Source: JAFGPJ01 sp964439135 | GTDB taxonomy: Bacteria; Planctomycetota; Phycisphaerae; Sedimentisphaerales; Anaerobacaceae | Length of the DNA: 24,098 nt | Direction of reading: 5' to 3' | Assembly: GCA_964439135.1 (NCBI GenBank) | Contig: CAYTNN010000050.1 | Location: 1 to 24,098, forward strand | Shown here: positions 1-5,457 of the stretch, one piece after another | How positions within the stretch are numbered: the first letter of the stretch is position 1 | Layout: every line of letters starts with the position of its first letter | Translations under genes and position numbers: made by a program | The notes under the pieces: model-generated | What the model was told of the DNA's origin: nothing | Databases searched by the model: none | Seen by the model: only the letters and a program-made list of their open reading frames with translations

Positions 1-141
1 GACGGCAATGAAATACGATACAAGAAACTTGAGGCTGGTTTCGTAGTTTACAGCATCGGTGAAGACCTGAGCGATGACGGGGGTAAGGAAAGAACAAAAG
101 AATCCCCAAACTGGGACGTGACTTTTATCGTGGAAAGATAA
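1..141 (+). CDS. C-terminal end of a hypothetical protein (5' end outside window)
   Basis: Frame 1 is open from the first base to a TAA at 139-141, giving 46 residues of a truncated protein. The peptide contains FVVYSIGEDLSDDGG followed by a Trp-Asp-Val stretch. Similar YSxGxDxxDDGG tails are, to my knowledge, common at the C-termini of uncharacterised planctomycete envelope proteins, but I cannot name the family from this fragment. No transmembrane segment or catalytic motif is visible. It lies on the same strand as everything downstream but is separated from the next gene by 500 bp carrying a repeat element and a predicted promoter, so it is probably a separate transcription unit. Confidence 0.6.
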   Translation, partial: DGNEIRYKKLEAGFVVYSIGEDLSDDGGKERTKESPNWDVTFIVER

Positions 142-180
142 TTACGTCAAACTGATCTATTCACGATGTCATCCCTGCGA

Positions 181-337
181 AGTACGTGTTTAGCCTGCCT
201 CTGGCATTCTCGACCATCCCCAAAGCCTGCGGCTTTGAGGCTGCCACCCGTTTTCCATCAATTCTATTGGGTGGCAGCCTCATCCCGATTGTCGTTAATC
301 GGGATGGGGATGGTTTTTCTCTGGCTAAACACATACT
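181..337. repeat. Nested palindrome forming a perfect four-way junction
   Basis: An outer stem pairs 181-195 with 323-337 (14 of 15 pairs). Inside it, CCATCCCC (214-221) pairs with GGGGATGG (306-313). Between those arms lie three hairpins with no unpaired base separating them: 222-227 with 231-236 (loop TGC), a perfect 13-bp stem 237-249 with 269-281, and a perfect 9-bp stem 282-290 with 297-305 (loop GTCGTT). The contiguous pairing makes a tRNA-like cloverleaf outline, although no tRNA features are present. It is the core of the 167-401 element. GGGGATGG is followed by five T residues (314-318), so it might also stop transcription of the upstream gene. Confidence 0.75.
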
Positions 338-340
338 CTG

Positions 341-397
341 CGAAAGCAGGGATCCAGAAACGTAACGAGTTCAGTGGATTCCCGCTTTCGCGGGAAT
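341..397. repeat. REP-like inverted repeat with CGCTTTCGCGGG hairpin
   Basis: CGAAAGCAGGGATCCA (341-356) is the near-perfect inverse of TGGATTCCCGCTTTCG (375-390), with two mismatches. Within the right arm a shorter perfect hairpin forms: ATTCCCGC (378-385), loop TTTC, GCGGGAAT (390-397). The alternative pairings are typical of dispersed palindromic repeats. It forms the right part of the 167-401 element and overlaps its right terminal repeat. Confidence 0.65.
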
Positions 398-428
398 GAC
401 AGATTCTATAAAGGTTTAAGAAATCGTC

Positions 429-456
429 TTGTGGGATTGTTGATGACTGTTATAAT
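429..456 (+). promoter_or_regulatory. Predicted sigma-70 promoter with extended -10
   Basis: TTGTGG (429-434), a 16-bp spacer, then a consensus TATAAT (451-456) preceded by TG at 448-449, which makes an extended -10 box (TGTTATAAT). Transcription would begin near 463 and leave a leader of about 180 nt before the first gene of the operon at 642. It lies 28 bp downstream of the repeat element. It is the only promoter-like match I can support upstream of the block. Prediction only. Confidence 0.5.
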
Positions 457-641
457 AGGCAAATCGCAGTTGTGAAAAAGTGCCGGGAAATTGAATTTTT
501 TCAGTAAATTACGGAAATAAACAGTAACTTTCCCGAGCGGTTTGCGTCTATATTTAAATAGTAACAGTTATCCGGGCGAACCGGGGTGCCGTATCCTTCG
601 TAGAACCTTAATAACAGGATCTGGCGCAAAAGGCCTTGCAA

Positions 642-1919
642 ATGCTCAAAACACTCGAAAAGAAGCTTCGAAGCGTTTGGTTTCGGTGCAGCATCAATCT
701 GCTGCTCAAGCATACAGGACGTGTCTTGACTGCCGTCGGGATTATTGTGATGCTGGCAGTTCTGACCGACCGCCTGCTGGCTATAGGCATTATCAACTCG
801 GTCAATTCAAGGGCAATTCTTTACTTCTCGGCTGCGGCGATCGTCCTGATTTTGCTGCTCTGGCTGCTGAAACAGCCGAGCCGCATGCAGGTCTCACTGC
901 TCCTCGACGAACGGCTGAAGCTGCGCGAGCGTTTCAGCACGACTTTGGCCCTGGCCGATTCCGATGATCCATTTGCCGATGCCGCACGGAGCGAAGCACG
1001 ACAAAAGGTCGAGCAAGCGAACATTCAGGGACATTTTCCCATCCGCCCTTCTAAATGCTGGATGTACGCGGTAAGCACGTGGCTCATAGCGGCGGCTATA
1101 ATCCTGTTCATGCCGCAGAAAGACCTGCTNNNNNNNNNNNNNNNNNNNNNNNNNNNNNNNNNNNNNNNNNNNNNNNNNNNNNNNNNNNNNNNNNNNNNNN
1201 NNNNNNNNNNNNNNNNNNNNNNNNNNNNNGAATTTGAAAAGGAGCTGGAGAAGCTGGGCTTAAATAAAGAGCTTGCCAAATTGAGCGAGCAGCAGTTGCG
1301 CCAAACACTGCTGAAGCAAGGTCTGGCCCCTGAAAATATCGAGGAATTGCTTCGCAAAGCCGCCGCCTTTCGATCGGCCGCCAGTATGTGCGCAGGTCTC
1401 GGAAGTGCGATGGCGGCCTGCGGCGCGGGTTCCGGACAATTGTCGGGAGATGGACTTGCCGCCGCAATAGAACAACTGGGCGAATTCGACGCCCTGCAAC
1501 AGCAGTTGATGCTAACCCAGGCCAGTCTCGATGAAATCACCCGTGCCATCGCCTGCCTCGGAGATGGGATGTGCGAAGGCCTCGGTGGGCAGGGTCCGTT
1601 TTCGGAAGGTTCATCCAACCGGTCAGGTCCCGGAACCGGAGGTCCGGGTATGGGCTATGGCCCACGCGGAACCGCAGCGGAAGATACATCAACGCAAAGG
1701 ACCCGTTTGAAAAACAAGCCGGGGCAGGGCCCCGTCATCGCCAGTTGGTATTTTCAGGAATCTCAGATCAAAGGCGAAGCGATGCGTGATTTTACCGAAG
1801 TTGTTCAGGCCGCCAGTGATGGTGCCGCCGCGGCTATCAGTGAGAATGAAATCCCCCGCAAATACGAAGAAGCAATAAAGAAATATTTCGGCAGGCTCGA
1901 ACAATCCGGGGGCGAGTGA
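642..1919 (+). CDS. Three-TM membrane protein of the MoxR/VWA cluster, interrupted by an assembly gap
   Basis: I do not recognise a named family with certainty. It resembles the large helical membrane proteins, sometimes annotated DUF4175-like, found in planctomycete MoxR clusters. Hydrophobic segments lie at about residues 28-50, 58-77 and 139-158. The segment after the second is amphipathic and charged (RLKLRERFSTTLALAD). After the gap come helical, Glu/Lys-rich sequence, an Ala/Gly-rich stretch, a Gly/Pro/Ser-rich linker (about 1560-1680), and a conserved-looking tail IPRKYEEAIKKYFGRLEQ. I choose ATG 642 because AAAAGG at 628-633 is 8 nt upstream; TTG 636 is an in-frame alternative with poor spacing. 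About 425 residues are implied if the gap were truly 100 nt, but that size is probably a placeholder, so length and frame continuity are uncertain. The stop overlaps a possible GTG start of the next gene. Confidence 0.65.
   Translation: MLKTLEKKLRSVWFRCSINLLLKHTGRVLTAVGIIVMLAVLTDRLLAIGIINSVNSRAILYFSAAAIVLILLLWLLKQPSRMQVSLLLDERLKLRERFSTTLALADSDDPFADAARSEARQKVEQANIQGHFPIRPSKCWMYAVSTWLIAAAIILFMPQKDLXXXXXXXXXXXXXXXXXXXXXXXXXXXXXXXXXXEFEKELEKLGLNKELAKLSEQQLRQTLLKQGLAPENIEELLRKAAAFRSAASMCAGLGSAMAACGAGSGQLSGDGLAAAIEQLGEFDALQQQLMLTQASLDEITRAIACLGDGMCEGLGGQGPFSEGSSNRSGPGTGGPGMGYGPRGTAAEDTSTQRTRLKNKPGQGPVIASWYFQESQIKGEAMRDFTEVVQAASDGAAAAISENEIPRKYEEAIKKYFGRLEQSGGE
1130..1229. other. Assembly gap of exactly 100 N
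   Basis: Positions 1130-1229 are all N. A run of exactly 100 is the usual scaffolding placeholder, so the true missing length is unknown. It falls just after the third hydrophobic segment of the membrane protein at 642-1919. The flanking coding sequence happens to stay in frame across 100 nt, which has a one-in-three chance and does not prove that one gene spans it. Confidence 0.97.
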
Positions 1920-1948
1920 AGGATATCCCGCACCAAGAAACTACCGGT

Positions 1949-2983
1949 ATGAAAAGAAAAAGAAAAATTGTCTTTCCCGGTCTTGTCATAATTATCACTG
2001 CTTGTCTTTTCTCTACCTCGCCATCCTGCAGGAAAAATCCCCGGCAAAACTTCAGAAAGGTTGTCCTGTATTGCTCGGTGGACCAGGCGATTGCCGAACC
2101 GATCATCGCCGAGTTTGAAAAGCTGACAGGTATTGACGTTCTGCCCCGGTTCGATACGGAGGCCAGCAAAACGGTCGGTCTGGTTCAGCGAATCAGGGCT
2201 GAGGCGGCCTCGCCGATTGCCGATGTATTCTGGTCGAACGAGATTTTTCATACGATACGTCTGGCCCGCGAGTCCCTTCTGGCCTGCTATGCAAGCGATG
2301 CAACGAAAGACTGGCCCGAGCGATATGCCGATCCCGAGGGTCGATGGTACGGCTTCGCGCTCCGCACGCGGGTCATTGCCTATAATACGGCACGAATTTC
2401 CGCCGGCGATGCTCCCAGGTGCCTCGAAGACGTTCTCGACAACAAATGGAAAGGACGGCTTGTTATGGCTGCGCCCGAATTCGGCACGACCGGCGGAGAT
2501 GTTGCCAGTTGGTTTGCTCATTACGATTCGGCCCGGGCAACGGAAACCCTGGAAGGGCTCAAAGCGAATGACATCCGCCTGGTCGCCGGCAACAGCACAG
2601 CCGTGAGAATGGTCGCTACGGGACAGGCCGACGTCTGCTTCACGGACACCGACGATGTTCATGCCGCTCAGCGGAACGGCTGGCCCGTCGCGATGAACTA
2701 TCTCGACCAGGGTGGTGACGGCGCCCTGGCAATACCGAACACGGCAGCCCTGATTAAAGGCGCCGGCAATCCCGAAGAAGCTAAGGAATTGATGGAATTT
2801 CTCCTCAGCGAACAGCTTGAGCAAATGCTTGCCGGCAGTGATTCGCATAACTGCCCGATCCGCCCGGCTCTGGCCGAGCAATTCAAGATGTATATCATCC
2901 CAAAGCCTCTGGGCATAGATTACGAGAAGGTCGCCGACAACCTGCCAGTGGCAATCCGGATCGCGAGGGAGGTTTTACGGTGA
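1949..2983 (+). CDS. Ferric-iron-type ABC substrate-binding lipoprotein
   Basis: This is an extracytoplasmic solute-binding protein of the FbpA/IdiA/FutA class (periplasmic binding fold type II), which captures ligand, classically Fe3+, for an ABC importer. The N-terminus MKRKRK plus IVFPGLVIIITAC is a lipoprotein signal peptide with lipobox ITAC, putting the acylated Cys at residue 19. The family core starts at VVLYCSVDQ, with IADVFWSNE, WYGFALRTRVIAYNT and the C-lobe VMAAPEFGTTGG, GNSTAVRMVATGQADV and DQGGDGALAIPNTAAL. The length of 344 residues is normal. I prefer ATG 1949 because the signal peptide begins there; GTG 1916, overlapping the upstream stop as GTGA, would add 11 residues. The stop overlaps the permease start by 4 nt, so the two are surely co-translated. 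The ligand cannot be fixed by eye: iron, phosphonate and other binding proteins share this fold. Confidence 0.85.
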   Translation: MKRKRKIVFPGLVIIITACLFSTSPSCRKNPRQNFRKVVLYCSVDQAIAEPIIAEFEKLTGIDVLPRFDTEASKTVGLVQRIRAEAASPIADVFWSNEIFHTIRLARESLLACYASDATKDWPERYADPEGRWYGFALRTRVIAYNTARISAGDAPRCLEDVLDNKWKGRLVMAAPEFGTTGGDVASWFAHYDSARATETLEGLKANDIRLVAGNSTAVRMVATGQADVCFTDTDDVHAAQRNGWPVAMNYLDQGGDGALAIPNTAALIKGAGNPEEAKELMEFLLSEQLEQMLAGSDSHNCPIRPALAEQFKMYIIPKPLGIDYEKVADNLPVAIRIAREVLR

Positions 2984-5457
2984 GTGACGAGACTATCGGC
3001 GGCAAGTTTCTGACGGCGTCATCTGTGGTCCTGTGGATAGTTATAATTTTTTTGCCGCTGCTGGTTCTGTTTGCCCAGGCCGTCTCGCCAGAAGCAGAGT
3101 TGGAAGCCGCCGACGGGATTTTCGCTTCCGTATTTCGCTCTTTTGCCCTGAGTGCTGCAATTGCGGCGGCAGCCGTTCTACTGGGCTGGATCCCCGGCCG
3201 ATTGCTCGGGACATGCAGGATCCGTAAGGACCTGCTGCTGTTATTGCTGCTGATGCCCCTGGTTTTACCGCGTTATGTCCTTTACTACGCCTGGACGCTG
3301 ATGCTGAGTCCCACTACTGCGCTTGGAGCGTATTTATCCGGCAAACCAGAGCTTGCCAGATTCGTCGGCACATTCAGTTCATCTCTGGTTCTTATCCTCT
3401 GGTACTGGCCTTTGGCCGCTCTGTTAATCGGGCAGGGATGGCGAAGCATAGACAAGTCAATCCGGGACTGCGCATCTCTCGACGCGGACGGTTTCGGGAT
3501 ATTCAGGAAGATTACGCTGCCGCTGCTTTGGCGTCCTTTGCTGCTGGCCTTCTGCGTGTGTTTCGTTCTATCGCTGTCCGAATTTGCGACCTTTCATCTC
3601 GCGGGTATCAGTACGATCGGGACGGAATTAGCCGTCCTGTATGAACTGACCGGTTCGGAGGGCTATCTTGTCAGGGCGGCCTGGCCCGTCGTGGCTGTAG
3701 CTTTGCTTCTCGCAATTGCATTGGGAAAAAGCTCTCGTTCCTGGAGCCCTGCCGCCGCTTGCCTCGAAACGGCCGAATTCGAATCACAAAGATGGCGATG
3801 GATCGTGCTGCTCGGCCTGATTGGAATTTCGTTTATCGTGCCGCTGGCGCTGCTCGTCAGTAATATGACCGATACCCAGGCACTGCGGCAATTCCTCAGG
3901 CTGCATCCGGATGAATTAGGCTTCTCGCTGGCCATCTCGGCCATTGCAGCCGGTATGGCGTATTTGATTGCCTTTGGGGCTTTGTCGCTGGACAGGCCCG
4001 GCAGAGGAAGTCTTTGCCAACTGTTATCATTAATCTTACGAACTACGATATTTCTCGTCATGTTCGTCCCGGCTTCTCTTGTCGCTGTTTCCCTGCTAAA
4101 AATGCTGGCCGTCTGCAATGTCCCGCCGGCAGTAAGACAGGGCTGGTATCTTGTCTCGGCTGGACAGGCCGGGCGGTTCGCGGGCGTCGCCCTGATTTTG
4201 CTGCTTCTGACTCGATATGCTCGCGAAAAGCGTCTTTCGGAGATGGCGGCACTCGACGGCGCATCACGGTTCAAGACGTGGTGGTACGTGCATCTGCCGC
4301 ATACGTGGCCTCTCTTTGTCGGGACGTTCATTCTGATTGTAATGCTGGGCATCACGGAATTGTCCGCTACGATGGTGCTGCTGCCGGCGGGTTTGCCGAA
4401 CTTCGCTCAGCGCCTGCTCAACCAGATGCACTACGCCCGGGACCAGCAGGTGATTGCTTCGTGCCTGGTTTTGATTTGTCTGTTTCTTGTTCTTGCCGTG
4501 ATTGTCGTTTTACTGCTGCGATTAATTCGGGTCCGCCGGCTGGTGGCTTTCACAATTATCGCCGCCTGCGTACCCGCGCTAACGGGTTGTGACGATATAT
4601 CGCCCACGAGTGACGCGCCCAAGGTATTGGCTGCTTTCGGGCAAACGGGACGTGGGCAGGGCGAATTTATTTACCCGAGGGCCATCGATCTCGCAGGTGA
4701 CGGTTCTCTGCTCGTTATAGATAAGACAGGTAGAATCCAAAGACTGAGCCCCGACGGCAAATTTCTCGATATCATAAAAATGCCTCTTATCGAAACGGGC
4801 AAACCGACCGGATTAAGCGTCGCCCCGAACGGTAATATCTACGTCGCCGATACACATTACCACCGTGTCGTGGTCTTTTCCCCCGATGGAAAGCTGATCG
4901 ACGAATTCGGCAAATTCGGGCAGGAGGACGGCTGCTTCATTTATCCGACCGACGTGGCATTTGCACCGGACGGCAGAATCTTCGTCAGCGAGTACGGCGG
5001 CAACGACCGGATAAGCGTCTTCAGCGGGCAGGGAGATTTCCTGTATTGTTTCGGCACTCCCGGCAGCGGGAAAGGACAGTTTGCCCGCCCCTCGGCTCTA
5101 TGCATGGATCCGGCGAAAAAGTGCCTTTATATAGCTGACTCCTGCAATCACCGTATCGCGATTTACGATCTTGACGGCAACCTGCTCGAGTACATCGGCT
5201 CGGCCGGCCGGGCCCCGGGGCAGCTTCGTTATCCTTACGACCTTGCGCTGTTAGCCGACGGGACACTGGTCGTTTGCGAGTACGGAAATAATAGATTGCA
5301 ATTATTCGGCCCCGACCGAAAGAGTCTTGCCGTTTGCGGCCATGCGGGCCGGCAGTCAGGACAACTGGCATATCCCTGGGGTGTAGTAGTCGATGCCCGG
5401 CGCCGGGCCTTCATTGTCGACGCGGGCAATAATCGAATTCAGGTGTGGCAGCTATGA
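2980..5457 (+). CDS. Two-lobed iron-type ABC permease fused to a lipoprotein-like NHL beta-propeller
   Basis: The 825-residue protein has two parts. Residues 1-520 are an FbpB-type permease with two BPD_transp_1 lobes, about twelve hydrophobic segments and two EAA loops that contact the ATPase (DCASLDADGFGIFRKITLP near 163-181 and MAALDGASRFKTWWYVHLP near 422-440). The last permease helix ends in the basic loop RLIRVRR. Then comes LVAFTIIAACVPALTGC, a textbook lipoprotein signal with lipobox LTGC and Cys at residue 537. Residues 545-825 hold six NHL-type blades (repeated YPxxhxhxxDGxhhhhD and NNRhxhF motifs), a sugar- or protein-binding propeller. Topology fits: C-terminal loop in the cytoplasm, extra helix, propeller outside. 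GTG start with GGGAGG (2967-2972) 7 nt upstream; GTGA overlap with the binding-protein stop. No stop or good internal ribosome site separates the halves; an internal GTG at 4543 lacks a Shine-Dalgarno. Confidence 0.88.
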   Translation: MSDETIGGKFLTASSVVLWIVIIFLPLLVLFAQAVSPEAELEAADGIFASVFRSFALSAAIAAAAVLLGWIPGRLLGTCRIRKDLLLLLLLMPLVLPRYVLYYAWTLMLSPTTALGAYLSGKPELARFVGTFSSSLVLILWYWPLAALLIGQGWRSIDKSIRDCASLDADGFGIFRKITLPLLWRPLLLAFCVCFVLSLSEFATFHLAGISTIGTELAVLYELTGSEGYLVRAAWPVVAVALLLAIALGKSSRSWSPAAACLETAEFESQRWRWIVLLGLIGISFIVPLALLVSNMTDTQALRQFLRLHPDELGFSLAISAIAAGMAYLIAFGALSLDRPGRGSLCQLLSLILRTTIFLVMFVPASLVAVSLLKMLAVCNVPPAVRQGWYLVSAGQAGRFAGVALILLLLTRYAREKRLSEMAALDGASRFKTWWYVHLPHTWPLFVGTFILIVMLGITELSATMVLLPAGLPNFAQRLLNQMHYARDQQVIASCLVLICLFLVLAVIVVLLLRLIRVRRLVAFTIIAACVPALTGCDDISPTSDAPKVLAAFGQTGRGQGEFIYPRAIDLAGDGSLLVIDKTGRIQRLSPDGKFLDIIKMPLIETGKPTGLSVAPNGNIYVADTHYHRVVVFSPDGKLIDEFGKFGQEDGCFIYPTDVAFAPDGRIFVSEYGGNDRISVFSGQGDFLYCFGTPGSGKGQFARPSALCMDPAKKCLYIADSCNHRIAIYDLDGNLLEYIGSAGRAPGQLRYPYDLALLADGTLVVCEYGNNRLQLFGPDRKSLAVCGHAGRQSGQLAYPWGVVVDARRRAFIVDAGNNRIQVWQL

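Larger units (their letters stand above)
167..401. mobile_element. MITE-like element with 15-bp terminal inverted repeats
   Basis: The left end TGTCATCCCTGCGAA (167-181) and the right end TTCGCGGGAATGACA (387-401) are inverted repeats matching at 13 of 15 positions. Ends of the form TGTCATTCCCGCGAA are a known style of dispersed bacterial repeat. The 235 bp between them encode no convincing protein. They fold into a cloverleaf (181-337) and a second hairpin region (341-397). A 2-bp GA flanks both ends (165-166 and 402-403), which could be a target duplication but is too short to prove one. This looks like a non-autonomous, palindrome-rich mobile element. Copy number elsewhere in the genome would decide. 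Confidence 0.6.

Noticed and set aside
306..318. Possible intrinsic terminator (GGGGATGG stem arm followed by TTTTT)
   Set aside because: The T run is short and the stem belongs to a distant pairing in the cloverleaf, so a terminator function is not supported beyond possibility.
181..337. Cloverleaf as a tRNA gene
   Set aside because: Arm lengths, loops and conserved T-loop and D-loop bases do not match any tRNA, and a 13-bp arm is too long.
166..399. 77-codon plus-strand open frame
   Set aside because: It lies wholly inside the 167-401 palindromic element, and its translation is made of repeat arms with no domain or ribosome site.
1805..2881. 358-codon open frame on the minus strand
   Set aside because: Antisense to the substrate-binding protein and the end of the preceding gene, both of which have clear protein signatures. 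It has no recognisable motif.
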